Below are positions 26,802-35,422 of a stretch of DNA of 64,000 nt, in pieces. Numbering within the stretch: the first letter of the stretch is position 1; every line of letters starts with the position of its first letter. The notes below the pieces were generated by a model. The model was not told the origin of the DNA. It worked only from the letters and a program-made list of their open reading frames with translations, and ran no database searches. Made by a program: the position numbers and the translations under genes. This DNA comes from Paenibacillus camerounensis (GTDB taxonomy: Bacteria > Bacillota > Bacilli > Paenibacillales > Paenibacillaceae), in the NCBI RefSeq assembly GCF_000723885.1, contig NZ_CCDG010000012.1:23319-87318 (forward strand), in the 5' to 3' direction.

Positions 26802-26827
26802 GGACTACATGTATTACATGTATGTCC
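26802..26827. promoter_or_regulatory. 26-bp inverted repeat before the TerC gene
   Basis: GGAC, then TACATGTA, T, TACATGTA, then T and GTCC: an almost perfect palindrome whose halves are themselves palindromes. On the mRNA it would form a hairpin ending just before the GGGGAGG ribosome-binding site. Either a repressor operator or a translational control element is possible. Confidence 0.5.
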
Positions 26828-26882
26828 ACAGCGGGCAAGCTATGCTTCCTGTCCTATTATTTCTGCTTATCCGGATTAGAGC

Positions 26883-28169
26883 TTAGAACCATTCTTCCTG
26901 AAGCCCCGGCTGGGCAGGCACAAGATCATGCGGCTTCTCGTCACCATAAGGTGTGATGATAACCGTCTCGGTTCCAGCAACTGCTTCATCCAGCCGTGCT
27001 GCATATCCGGGCAGTGTAGCCTCGATTTTTTCAGTAATCCGCAGGTTCGGATTGGTTGTGGGCGATTTCGGAACAAACAGGGTGCAGCAGTCCTCATAAG
27101 GCAGAATCGACAGGTCATAGGTTCCGATTCTCTGCGAAAGTTCCACAATATCGCTCTTATCCATCATCACAAGCGGACGGAGCAGCGGAAGTGGGGTAGC
27201 CCTGCCGATAACATTCATGCTGGACAAGGTCTGGCTTGCCACCTGGCCCAGGCTGTCGCCTGTTACAATAGCCAGCGCACCCTCGCGCTCAGCCAGCTTG
27301 GTGGTAATTCTTAGCATCGCCCGCCGCATAAGCGTAATGATCAGGTTGTCCTGTCCGATTCCGGTAAAAGAGGTCTGCACCTCGGTGAACGGCACCAGAT
27401 GCAGCTTTATGACGCCGGCGTACCGCGAAAGTACACGCGCCAGGTCCACCACCTTCTGGCGGGCCAGCTCACTTGTGTACGGGTAGCTGTAGAAGTGGAC
27501 ACACTCAACCTCAAGCCCCCGGCGCATTGAGGACCAGGCAGCTACCGGACTGTCGATTCCGCCGGAGAGTAGCAGCATAGCCTTGCCGTTCGTTCCCAGC
27601 GGAAATCCGCCGACTCCGTCAATCTGGTCACAGAATATATAGGTTGCCCCCTCACGGATCTCCAGCTTCAGCTCAAGCTCCGGCGACTTCACATCAACCA
27701 GCAGCCCGGGATAACCCTGCAGCAGCGGCGTGGCAATCAGCTTATTCATTTCAATCGAGCCATACTGGAAGTCTTTCCATACACGGCGCGCGCTAACCTT
27801 GAAGGTTGTCCCCTGCGGCGGGGCAATAATCTCAAGGAATTTCCGGCTGGCTTCCAGAATCTCATTGAAATCCGAACGGGCAACCTTGACCGGGCTGATT
27901 GAAGCAATGCCGAACACGTTCTTCAGCGCCTCTGCCAGTTCACGTGCCGGCTCTCCGTTCAGCGTAACATAGATCCGCCCGAATTCTTTGCTCAGTACAG
28001 CCTCCGGATAAGGCTTCACCATTTCTTTAACATGACGCAGCACCGTCTTTTCAAACCGGTTGCGGTTTTTGCCCTTCAGCATAAACTCCCCGAAGCGCAG
28101 CAGCAGCATATCCGCATAATCTATACTGCTTCCGCGGCCTGCCCCGGAAGAAGTTCCATTCTCGCTCAT
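26883..28169 (-). CDS. thiI: tRNA 4-thiouridine synthetase ThiI
   Basis: 428-residue enzyme that adenylates U8 of tRNA and transfers sulfur to form 4-thiouridine; it may also serve thiazole synthesis. An N-terminal ferredoxin-like/THUMP region (~30-170) is followed by a PP-loop (LLLSGGIDSPVAAW, ~residue 190) and a conserved Cys near EDCCTLFVPK. There is no C-terminal rhodanese domain, as in other Firmicutes, which depend on a dedicated cysteine desulfurase. The start overlaps the desulfurase stop (ATGA), so the partners are coupled. Confidence 0.94.
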   Translation of the reverse strand: MSENGTSSGAGRGSSIDYADMLLLRFGEFMLKGKNRNRFEKTVLRHVKEMVKPYPEAVLSKEFGRIYVTLNGEPARELAEALKNVFGIASISPVKVARSDFNEILEASRKFLEIIAPPQGTTFKVSARRVWKDFQYGSIEMNKLIATPLLQGYPGLLVDVKSPELELKLEIREGATYIFCDQIDGVGGFPLGTNGKAMLLLSGGIDSPVAAWSSMRRGLEVECVHFYSYPYTSELARQKVVDLARVLSRYAGVIKLHLVPFTEVQTSFTGIGQDNLIITLMRRAMLRITTKLAEREGALAIVTGDSLGQVASQTLSSMNVIGRATPLPLLRPLVMMDKSDIVELSQRIGTYDLSILPYEDCCTLFVPKSPTTNPNLRITEKIEATLPGYAARLDEAVAGTETVIITPYGDEKPHDLVPAQPGLQEEWF

Positions 28170-29323
28170 TGTTTATTCCTGCCTCTCTCCACTAGCTTTA
28201 ATGCTTGCACTGCAGCCAGCAGTGCCTGCTCCAGAGCTGCGATATCCGCAGCTGTATGAGTGTCGCCCAGACTGATCCGTACCCCGCCGAGCGCGGCAGA
28301 GGCATCCCTGCCCATAGCCAGCAGAATGCGGCTCGGCTCGGCCAGCCTTGAAGAGCAGGCAGACCGGGTTGAGACGGTCATCCCCAGCTCTTCCAGCTTG
28401 CGGGCCATTACTTCACCGTTAACAGCCGGATAGGAAAAATGCACAATATGCGGCGCCCCGCTATATGTGCTGTTCACCATAAACTCCGGAATACCCGACA
28501 CAAAATCCAGCAGCCGGTTCCGCAGCAGTGTAACCTGATTACTATACGTTACTCTATTTTCTGCACTCATCCGTACTGCCTTGGCAGAAGCGACGATTGC
28601 GGCTGTGTTCTCCGTTCCCGCCCGGTACCCCAGCTCCTGCGATCCGCCGGTCAGCAGCGGAAACAGTGCAACGCCCTCTCTGACATACAGTATGCCTACA
28701 CCGCGCGGACCGCGGAGCTTATGGGCAGACAGGCTGTACAGGTCGGCCTGCCATTTCTTCAGCTCTGTTGCCAGCTTACCAAAGCCCTGCACGCCATCCA
28801 CATGGAACAGCGTGCGGTGGTTGGCTGCCTTAACCAGCCGCCCGATTTCCGTAAGCGGCTGTACAGCACCGGTCTCATTGTTGACATGCATCACGCTGAC
28901 CAGGACGGTATCCCGCCGGACAGCAGCGGCAATCCCGGCCGGATCTGCTACGCCATTGCTGTCAGGTGCCACAAAGGTAACCTCCCAGCCCAGTGCCTGC
29001 AGCTGCAGGCAGCTTTCGTACACAGAAGGATGCTCGATCTGTGTGGTAACAATGTGGCGCCCCCGGCCCTGATACTGCATGGCCGCTCCTTTTACCGCCA
29101 GGTTGTTGCTTTCGGTTGCTCCCGACGTGAACAAAATCTCCTGCGGCGTTACCCCGAGAGCAGCAGCACAGACCTCTCTGGAACGTGTCAGCATCCTCGC
29201 GGCTTCTGTCCCGGCCCGGTGCAGCGAGGATGGGTTCGCGTAAATAAGCCTCATGATCTGCTCCATCGTCTGCACGACCTCCTCATACGGCGGGCTTGCA
29301 GCAGCATAATCCCAATACAGCAT
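28166..29323 (-). CDS. Cysteine desulfurase (NifZ/IscS-like partner of ThiI)
   Basis: 385-residue class V PLP-dependent aminotransferase fold. The PLP lysine is in SLSAHKLRGPRG (Lys202) and the active-site cysteine in RSACSSRL (Cys323). It removes sulfur from cysteine as a persulfide, passed to ThiI. Arrangement with thiI matches B. subtilis nifZ-thiI. The ATG at 29323 has AAAGGAG 9 nt upstream; the upstream in-frame extension is rejected. Operon of two genes, possibly three with the TerC gene. Confidence 0.9.
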   Translation of the reverse strand: MLYWDYAAASPPYEEVVQTMEQIMRLIYANPSSLHRAGTEAARMLTRSREVCAAALGVTPQEILFTSGATESNNLAVKGAAMQYQGRGRHIVTTQIEHPSVYESCLQLQALGWEVTFVAPDSNGVADPAGIAAAVRRDTVLVSVMHVNNETGAVQPLTEIGRLVKAANHRTLFHVDGVQGFGKLATELKKWQADLYSLSAHKLRGPRGVGILYVREGVALFPLLTGGSQELGYRAGTENTAAIVASAKAVRMSAENRVTYSNQVTLLRNRLLDFVSGIPEFMVNSTYSGAPHIVHFSYPAVNGEVMARKLEELGMTVSTRSACSSRLAEPSRILLAMGRDASAALGGVRISLGDTHTAADIAALEQALLAAVQALKLVERGRNKQ

Positions 29324-29423
29324 ATATTTAAATTCTCCTTTGTTAGGGTCGGCTAATCCATTCATACGGTACATAGAGACCTATAGAATACCTTATTGTG
29401 CAATTCTTATAAAGCCTGCAAGC

Positions 29424-29481
29424 AAAAAAAGGACCAAACGTCAGATCCGCCAGTGAGTTCCGGCAGCTTTCGTTTGATCCT
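29424..29481 (-). terminator. Terminator after the lytic transglycosylase gene
   Basis: AGGATCAAACG / CGTTTGGTCCT stem (one G-U pair) with an inner GC-rich section and a TTTTTTT tail on the minus strand. Confidence 0.8.
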
Positions 29482-29485
29482 GTTA

Positions 29486-30187
29486 TTATAGCGCGTATTC
29501 AGCACGGGCGCGTTCAATTTTGGCAATATAGGCCTGAGTTTCCTTCGGAAGCTGACCCAACTTGTCCATCAGCTCTTCATCATTGCTTACACCGAGCTTA
29601 TTTACCCGGCCCGGACCTGCATTATAAGCGGCCAGCGCCATCTTCTCTTCTCCGTCATAACGCTTCAGCTGGTAGGATAAGTAACGCACGCCTCCATCGA
29701 TATTCTGGGCAGGGTCAAAGGGGTCAGAGACACCCAGACCGTTCGCTGTTCCATCCATCAGCTGCATTAGCCCTTTGGCTCCCGCCGACGAAACGACATT
29801 CGGATTAAAGGAGGACTCGGTATCGATAACTGCCTTAATCAGATCGGCCGGCACGCCGTATTTGACGCTTGCCGTCTGTATCAGCTCCTCATAGTCCGTT
29901 GGCACAGTCTCTTCGGTTCCTGAGGAGATACTGCTGTAGCCTATGCCAGTCGCACCAAGCTGCTGCCAGATCAGGCTGCTCATTGCTGTAGCACCGGCTT
30001 CCAGGGTGCTGCCTCCCTCCGCAGACTGCCGGGCAGCCTGGCTGAGCATCGCGGCAAATTCGGCTTTTGTGGAGCCGGAGGCTTCTGCTGTGCTATTGCT
30101 GCCTGACTGGCCAATTGCTGAGCTGCTGCGCAGATTCACCCATTTCAGCTGTCCAAGCCCGTTTGCTGCCGCTGATTCTATACTCAT
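29486..30187 (-). CDS. Lytic transglycosylase domain protein (CwlQ/YjbJ-like)
   Basis: 233 residues. A low-complexity Ser/Ala/Gly-rich N-terminal half (~1-90) is followed by an SLT domain: VPADLIKAVIDTESSFNPNVVSSAGAKGLMQLM (catalytic Glu in DTESSF), then YNAGPGRV. It would cleave peptidoglycan between MurNAc and GlcNAc. No signal peptide is seen, which is also true of some Bacillus relatives such as YjbJ. The ATG at 30187 has AAGAAGG 9 nt upstream. Confidence 0.85.
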   Translation of the reverse strand: MSIESAAANGLGQLKWVNLRSSSAIGQSGSNSTAEASGSTKAEFAAMLSQAARQSAEGGSTLEAGATAMSSLIWQQLGATGIGYSSISSGTEETVPTDYEELIQTASVKYGVPADLIKAVIDTESSFNPNVVSSAGAKGLMQLMDGTANGLGVSDPFDPAQNIDGGVRYLSYQLKRYDGEEKMALAAYNAGPGRVNKLGVSNDEELMDKLGQLPKETQAYIAKIERARAEYAL

Positions 30188-30311
30188 GCTGTACAACCTT
30201 CTTTCCGGTTCAATCTTTATATGATCTCCTGGTACATAGAGGCTCTATTTTAAATTTAAGATACGCCTATATTTTACAATTCATTTTCAGTAAATGCTAT
30301 ATACAGACCAC

Positions 30312-30356
30312 AAAAAACAGACTTCCGACCCTTATAGATAGGTCTAAAAGCCTGTT
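30312..30356 (-). terminator. Terminator-like hairpin after the DUF4190-like gene
   Basis: AACAGGCTTTTAGACC pairs imperfectly with GGTCGGAAGTCTGTT, followed by TTTTTTG on the minus strand. Confidence 0.55.
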
Positions 30357-30385
30357 TCGATATAGACTATTGAGGTTCAGAACAG

Positions 30386-30790
30386 CTATCTGGCAAAGGG
30401 AATCATTACAAAATAGCTTAGGGCAGATACAATTCCCAGCCCCATTGCCCATGCCCCTGCTGTCTTCTGCCCGCGGGAATAGGCATAATAACCAAGTACA
30501 GCAGCGATTGGCCCGGCTATAATGGACCAGATGAACAGCGAAACAATTCCAAAACCGAGGGCAACATAGCCCATTTGCTTACTGTCACTATGCTCACCGG
30601 CTGTGTCCCGGACCTCTGTGCTGCTGTCCGCCGCTCTTTGCGGACGCACAAGCGGCGGGCTCACTTCAGCAGCATATTCTTCCTGATGAGAAGGATCCAT
30701 TCTGGGATAATCTACCCTGCTGCGCGGCCGGAGAATCACTTTTCTGCGCACAGCCCGCTCCTGCTTGCTTCCTTCATTGTTCGAGTCCAT
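30386..30790 (-). CDS. Small membrane protein, DUF4190-like
   Basis: 134 residues. A hydrophilic, arginine-rich N-terminal half is followed by two membrane helices (~74-96 and ~110-131) linked by YYAYSRGQKTAGAWAMG, a pattern seen in DUF4190-type proteins (GPIAAVLGYYAYSRGQ). Function is unknown. GGGGG lies upstream of the ATG. It starts 12 bp after the DUF1540 gene stop, so the two are probably one transcript. Confidence 0.65.
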   Translation of the reverse strand: MDSNNEGSKQERAVRRKVILRPRSRVDYPRMDPSHQEEYAAEVSPPLVRPQRAADSSTEVRDTAGEHSDSKQMGYVALGFGIVSLFIWSIIAGPIAAVLGYYAYSRGQKTAGAWAMGLGIVSALSYFVMIPFAR

Positions 30791-30801
30791 CGGATGTCCC
30801 C

Positions 30802-31023
30802 CTATTCGCCCGGCTTAAAGGTCAGACAGCAGGTTGCGGATGAAGTGCCGGCGTTGTCCTGATGATTCTGAAAGGTCATCTCCTCGGCAAATTCCTCATT
30901 GAAGCTGCTCCCTGCATGCTTGTCGATCTCAATGACGATTTCCTCGGCCCTGCATACATTTTGTGAGCCCCAATAATGGCAATTGCTGACGCTGCATCTT
31001 ACAAGCGGTTTGGCGTTTGACAT
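30802..31023 (-). CDS. DUF1540 family cysteine-containing small protein
   Basis: 73 residues with cysteines in the DUF1540 arrangement (VRCSVSNCHYWGSQNVCRAEEIVIEI ... SSATCCLTFKP). Proteins with this motif are common in spore-forming Firmicutes; the cysteines may bind metal. Function is unknown. The spacing of four to six cysteines suggests a single compact module. Confidence 0.8.
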   Translation of the reverse strand: MSNAKPLVRCSVSNCHYWGSQNVCRAEEIVIEIDKHAGSSFNEEFAEEMTFQNHQDNAGTSSATCCLTFKPGE

Positions 31024-31093
31024 TTTATCATCACCTCAGGATCATTATGTCCGCGCGTCCTGATCTGTATGCGGCTGATCATCAGCAAAAAGA

Positions 31094-31130
31094 GACCGTG
31101 CCTGCCATATTTTCTATGGCAGACACAGTC
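31094..31130 (-). terminator. Strong terminator after the DUF3907 gene
   Basis: 16-bp stem (31094-31109 with 31115-31130, two G-U pairs), 5-nt loop, TCTTTTT tail on the minus strand. Confidence 0.8.
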
Positions 31131-31192
31131 CCATGTTCTGTTGAATATTCAGTTAAAATGTAGCTCCGTCCGTTCAGGTTACATCTGAATTT

Positions 31193-31690
31193 CTATACCT
31201 GATTTTGCATCCGCTTTTCGGTCAGGTAATCATTCTCATAGTAGCTGAGATCGTCCCGGAGCTCTTCATATACTTTGGTAATATCCATGATAATATCGCG
31301 CGCTTGACGGACTGGCTTTTTACGGAAACGAATGGCATCCTGGCCTGTGTAGGCGTAGCGCCCGTCTTCGGAGTAGCTTTCATTTTTAGGATAAAAGAAG
31401 TTATTCACTCCATAGTGATATACGTTATAAAGCGCTTTTTGCGCAAATTCCTCATCAAACGTAGCACGGCGCAAAGCAACCCCGAGCTTCTCGTAAGACA
31501 TCTCGGAGAAGACCAGCAGATGGCGGAGATCAGACAGGAAACCTTGATAGAATGCCGCTGCTTCCTCATCTTCTTCAGTTACGAGCTGAGGCAATGCATG
31601 AGTATTCAGGAATAGCTCCATTTTTCCGATTACGGATTTAAGTTTGTCTCTCGTCGATTCACATAATTTCTGCACATTAGCTGCTGACAT
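31193..31690 (-). CDS. DUF3907 family protein (YpuI-like)
   Basis: 165-residue helical soluble protein resembling B. subtilis YpuI (family DUF3907): LSDLRHLLVFSE, ALYNVYHYGVNNFFYPKNE, SEDGRYAYTGQDAIRF and a C-terminal ELRDDLSYYENDY match the family pattern. Function is unknown. TAAGGGGG is upstream of the ATG. It is a single gene with a strong terminator. Confidence 0.8.
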   Translation of the reverse strand: MSAANVQKLCESTRDKLKSVIGKMELFLNTHALPQLVTEEDEEAAAFYQGFLSDLRHLLVFSEMSYEKLGVALRRATFDEEFAQKALYNVYHYGVNNFFYPKNESYSEDGRYAYTGQDAIRFRKKPVRQARDIIMDITKVYEELRDDLSYYENDYLTEKRMQNQV

Positions 31691-31954
31691 GGCGGTTGCT
31701 CCCCCTTATTAGTCCTTGCTGTTATGTTAGTCCTTTGTTGATATTATAACAAAATCCCATCCGATGCACCTCAGCGATGACCGGACCGCTCCTTAGCGGA
31801 TGATTTTGTTGCAATATCAAGAAGCTGTTCAAGCCGTTTATTCCTTTTGATATTATCACATAAACATGGGACACGTCATCCTTTTCTCCGATGCATAAAA
31901 GCGGCGCGCTCTTCTAAACCTACAGCTATACGATACCTTGAAGGAGCGCAAAAT

Positions 31955-33853
31955 ATGTCACGAAAAAATGTAACAGTTGCCGGTCTGCTGACCGCTGCGT
32001 TTACCGTCGTCCTGCTGACCTTTCTGCTGCGCCCGTCTGAGGAAGCAAAGCTGAAGCAGGCTGCAATTCCTGCCGTTCCCAATCCCGTACAGGAAAAAAC
32101 GGTTAAAAAAGCCTCACTCGTGCAGGATGTCAGCGCTACCGATCATTTAAACCGGACGGATGTAAGTAAACATCTGCGCACGATGCTGTCCGAGACCCAT
32201 GGTGCTTCCCCTGATGATATTTCAGCATATGCCAAGCGCCTGCAGCAGGGACACGGGCATATCACCATGCTGATGTGGATCGATTACCGGACCCAGAAGA
32301 CCAGCACCTTTAAATCCGGAATGCCGGAAGGCACCGATCAGGAGAATAAACAGCTGCTGAAATACCTGGATACAGCAAAAGCCGCAATCAAAGGGCACCA
32401 GTCCTACGAATCACCTTCCTTTATTATCGGAGATAAAAAGTATTACTTTACGGCTCAGCGTGACCGGGAAGGAAATATCGGCGTCATCGCCCTGATCAGC
32501 CAGAATATTCTGAACCGTGTGGCCGATCATCAGCTCAAAAACCTGCGGCTGATTCCTTATCCGAAGGAAGGCAAATACCGGGTGGAATCGGTCCATGCCG
32601 ACACCCTGCAGGATATAACGGTCAAGACCGGACATGACAATGAGAACGCCAGCCATTTTTACGAGAATGAAATTGTTGTGCGGTTCAAGAACGGCCATCC
32701 CACCCCTGCACAGCTGCAGACGATAACAGCCGACATCCGCTGCAAAGAGCCGCGTAAGCTGGGTTATGCTTATATTTTCCGTTCAGAAAAAATGAACTAC
32801 TCGCAGCTCAAAACTTATTTTGCATCCAAATGGAGTCCTGAGTATACTGAGCCCCACTATATGTATTTAACCAATGATACTGTATACGAAAATAAGAGCG
32901 ACGGGGTAATTACGCCGAATGATCTGCTGTTCTCCACCTACCAGTGGAACCTGCCGGCTATTGAAACCGAACAGGGCTGGAAGCTATCCAAGGGCAGCAA
33001 GGAAGTGATTGTCGCTGTGGTGGATACCGGTGTCCAGGCCGCTCATCCTGATCTGCAGGGCCAGTTGCTGGCCGGATACAACGCCATTTCGGGCGGTTCT
33101 GCACCGGACGATGATGTGGGACACGGAACGCATGTGACCGGCATTATAGGGGCTATAATCAACAATGAGGAGGGTGTGGCCGGCATCAGCTGGTACAACA
33201 AGATTCTTCCTGTAAAAGCGCTCGACAACTCCGGGGCGGGAACCACCTATTCCGTTGCCGAGGGCATCATCTGGGCTGCCGACAACGGTGCTAAGGTAAT
33301 CAACCTGAGCCTGGGCAACTACGCCGATTCGCAGTTTTTGCATGATGCCATTAAGTATGCCTATGACCGCGATGTGGTCATTGTCTCAGCTGCGGGGAAC
33401 GACAATACAGAACGCCCCGGCTATCCGGCTGCTTACGAGGAGGTCATCGCTGTCGCTGCCACCAATTCATACGGCGAGAGAGCGTCATTCTCCAATTACG
33501 GCGATTACATTGATGTTGCCGCTCCCGGTGAAAGCATAGCAAGCACATATCCGGACAATCAGTACGCCGCCCTTTCAGGGACGTCCATGGCTAGTCCGCA
33601 TGTAGCCGCGCTGGCCGGGCTCATCCGTTCGCTGAATCCGGCTCTAAGCAACAGGGAGGTCATGGAGCTGATGACCGCAAATGCCGTTGACCTCGGAGAT
33701 GCCGGCCATGACAAATATTACGGCTGGGGCCAGGTTGATATTTATAAGACACTGCAGGCCGCAGGCGGACAGGATGTCCCGCTGCAGCTGTACCCCCGGC
33801 ATGTCGGCCGGGAGCTGAAGAACTTGCAGCAGCACACGGGTACAGCAGATTGA
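31955..33853 (+). CDS. Subtilisin-like serine protease (S8 family), membrane-anchored or secreted
   Basis: 632 residues. An N-terminal hydrophobic segment (~7-25) is followed by a ~320-residue N-terminal region of unrecognised type (likely propeptide or regulatory domain), then the S8 catalytic domain with Asp357 (VVDTG), His390 (GHGTH) and Ser544 (GTSMASPH). The catalytic domain is closest in style to thermitase-like subtilases (DVGHGTHVTGIIGA). The ATG at 31955 has AAGGAG 8 nt upstream; an upstream start at 31847 is rejected for lack of one. Convergent with the MocR gene, 28 bp away. Substrate unknown. Confidence 0.88.
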   Translation: MSRKNVTVAGLLTAAFTVVLLTFLLRPSEEAKLKQAAIPAVPNPVQEKTVKKASLVQDVSATDHLNRTDVSKHLRTMLSETHGASPDDISAYAKRLQQGHGHITMLMWIDYRTQKTSTFKSGMPEGTDQENKQLLKYLDTAKAAIKGHQSYESPSFIIGDKKYYFTAQRDREGNIGVIALISQNILNRVADHQLKNLRLIPYPKEGKYRVESVHADTLQDITVKTGHDNENASHFYENEIVVRFKNGHPTPAQLQTITADIRCKEPRKLGYAYIFRSEKMNYSQLKTYFASKWSPEYTEPHYMYLTNDTVYENKSDGVITPNDLLFSTYQWNLPAIETEQGWKLSKGSKEVIVAVVDTGVQAAHPDLQGQLLAGYNAISGGSAPDDDVGHGTHVTGIIGAIINNEEGVAGISWYNKILPVKALDNSGAGTTYSVAEGIIWAADNGAKVINLSLGNYADSQFLHDAIKYAYDRDVVIVSAAGNDNTERPGYPAAYEEVIAVAATNSYGERASFSNYGDYIDVAAPGESIASTYPDNQYAALSGTSMASPHVAALAGLIRSLNPALSNREVMELMTANAVDLGDAGHDKYYGWGQVDIYKTLQAAGGQDVPLQLYPRHVGRELKNLQQHTGTAD

Positions 33854-33881
33854 ATAATACCGTATCCGGCAGCTGCCCAGA

Positions 33882-35327
33882 TCATGCTTTGGGGTCAGCT
33901 CTAAGATGCTCTGTCAGCAGCTGCAGAAACAGCCTTAGCCCCTGCTCCATATCATCCTCCGTCATCTGCGAATAGCAGAGCCGGATATGGCGTGAGGCAA
34001 CCTCGCCGGAGTAACAGACATCGCCCGGCAGAAAAGAAACGCCTGCTTGCTCAGCCTGAGTGCGCAGCTTAACGATTCCCTCTGCCGCAGGCAGCTGCAG
34101 CCACAGGTTAAGGCCGCCCTCCGGCACATTCCAGGTCACTCCCGGCGGGGCATATTGCCGCAGCAGTCTTACTGCCTTCTCCATCCGGCTGCGGAGGGAT
34201 ATCCGCAGCTGCGCTGCATAAGCATCATACCTGCGGGCAATGAACGGCAGCACCGCCCGCTGGTTCAGCAGGGGACTGCCCAGATCGCTAGCCGATTTGG
34301 CGGCAATCAGCCTGGAGAGGATATTGCCTCCGGCAGCTACACAGGCAATCCGGCAGCCGGGCGCAATGACTTTGCTGAAGCTTTTCATATAGACTACATG
34401 CCCCTCGGTGTCCATTGATTTGATTGGCGGCGGAGGCGGCTTGCGGAAATACAGGTCACTGAACGGATCATCCTCGACAATCAGACAGCGGTAGCTTCTG
34501 GCCAATTCCAGCAGCCGCTGTCTTCTTGTCATGCTCATTGTCACACCGCTCGGGTTTTGAAAAGCCGGATTCGTATAAATCACCTTCGGCGGGTGCGTGT
34601 CACATAGTCTTGTCAGCACATCCACCCTCATACCCTCGCTGTCTATCGGCACGAAGATCATCTCCGCTCCCCGTCCGGCAAACACATCGATTGCTCCTGT
34701 ATAGCTTGGAGCCTCCAGGTATACGGTATCTCCGGGACCGACGAAGGTCCGTGCCACCAGATCAATTCCCTGCTGGGAACCGCTCGTAATCATGATATCG
34801 GAGGAATGCACGTCTACTCCCCGGCTGTGCAGATGCCGGTGCATGACCTCACGCAGCTCGGCATCCCCCTGAAAATTACCGTACGAAGCCATTAACTCAG
34901 GCTGGTCCGTTACAAGTCTGGACATTGCGTTCCCGATAAAATCCAGCGGAAGCAGCTCTGCATGAATGGCTGCAAGATGAAACGGATATTTCACGCCTGA
35001 GAAGTCAAAATTACGCCAAAGCTGGGCCCGCGGCAAAAAATCATCATATCCGTCCTGCCATGCCGTGCCGGATTGCTGCCCTAGATGCGGCCTGCGGGCG
35101 ACAAAGCAGCCTTGTCCCTGGCTGCAGATGATATGGCCGCGGCTTTCCAGATCGTCATAGGCTTTGCTTACCGTGACCTGGCTGACTTTTAGGGAACCCG
35201 CCAGTCCGCGGACGGAAGGAAGCCGCGCCCCCGGCTGCAGAAGACCGGAGGTGATACGCTGAGCCAGCGTCTCACTGATCTGCTGCGGCAGGGATTTGCT
35301 GCTGCTGCGGATTAAATCGATATGCAT
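33882..35327 (-). CDS. MocR-type transcriptional regulator (GntR wHTH + aminotransferase domain)
   Basis: 481 residues. The N-terminal GntR-type winged helix (~10-75: LAQRITSGLLQPGARLPSVRGLAGSLKVSQVTVSKAYDDLESRG) is fused to a fold type I aminotransferase domain with the PLP lysine retained (MKSFSKVIAPGCRI). MocR proteins sense PLP or an amino-compound and bind direct repeats. It is divergent from an aminotransferase gene with 95 bp between the starts, where two 9-bp direct repeats lie 20 bp apart. The ATG at 35327 follows GGGAGG. The neighbour is not pdxST, so a PdxR role is less likely. Confidence 0.88.
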   Translation of the reverse strand: MHIDLIRSSSKSLPQQISETLAQRITSGLLQPGARLPSVRGLAGSLKVSQVTVSKAYDDLESRGHIICSQGQGCFVARRPHLGQQSGTAWQDGYDDFLPRAQLWRNFDFSGVKYPFHLAAIHAELLPLDFIGNAMSRLVTDQPELMASYGNFQGDAELREVMHRHLHSRGVDVHSSDIMITSGSQQGIDLVARTFVGPGDTVYLEAPSYTGAIDVFAGRGAEMIFVPIDSEGMRVDVLTRLCDTHPPKVIYTNPAFQNPSGVTMSMTRRQRLLELARSYRCLIVEDDPFSDLYFRKPPPPPIKSMDTEGHVVYMKSFSKVIAPGCRIACVAAGGNILSRLIAAKSASDLGSPLLNQRAVLPFIARRYDAYAAQLRISLRSRMEKAVRLLRQYAPPGVTWNVPEGGLNLWLQLPAAEGIVKLRTQAEQAGVSFLPGDVCYSGEVASRHIRLCYSQMTEDDMEQGLRLFLQLLTEHLRADPKA

Positions 35328-35340
35328 CTGCCTGCCTCCC

Positions 35341-35370
35341 AACTGTTATATTCGTCGCTTTACTGTTATA
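35341..35370. promoter_or_regulatory. Direct-repeat operator between MocR and aminotransferase genes
   Basis: ACTGTTATA occurs at 35342-35350 and again at 35362-35370, exactly 20 bp apart (two helical turns). A partial copy (GTTATGATA) follows at ~35381. Direct repeats are typical of MocR sites. The second copy overlaps the -35 of the plus-strand gene. Confidence 0.55.
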
Positions 35371-35388
35371 CCGCTATGCCGTTATGAT
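35359..35388 (+). promoter_or_regulatory. Candidate promoter of the aminotransferase gene
   Basis: TTTACT (35359-35364), 18-bp spacer, TATGAT (35383-35388), 35 bp before the start codon. Confidence 0.5.
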
Positions 35389-35422
35389 ACAACAAAATTC
35401 AACTGCGGGGAGATATATTTCT

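Noticed and set aside
26785..26882. Manganese (yybP-ykoY) riboswitch ahead of the TerC gene
   Set aside because: The ~100-bp spacer is too short and lacks the conserved core; only an inverted repeat is visible.
28439..29356. 305-codon plus-strand frame opposite the cysteine desulfurase gene
   Set aside because: Shadow of the coding strand; no start signal and no recognised domain.
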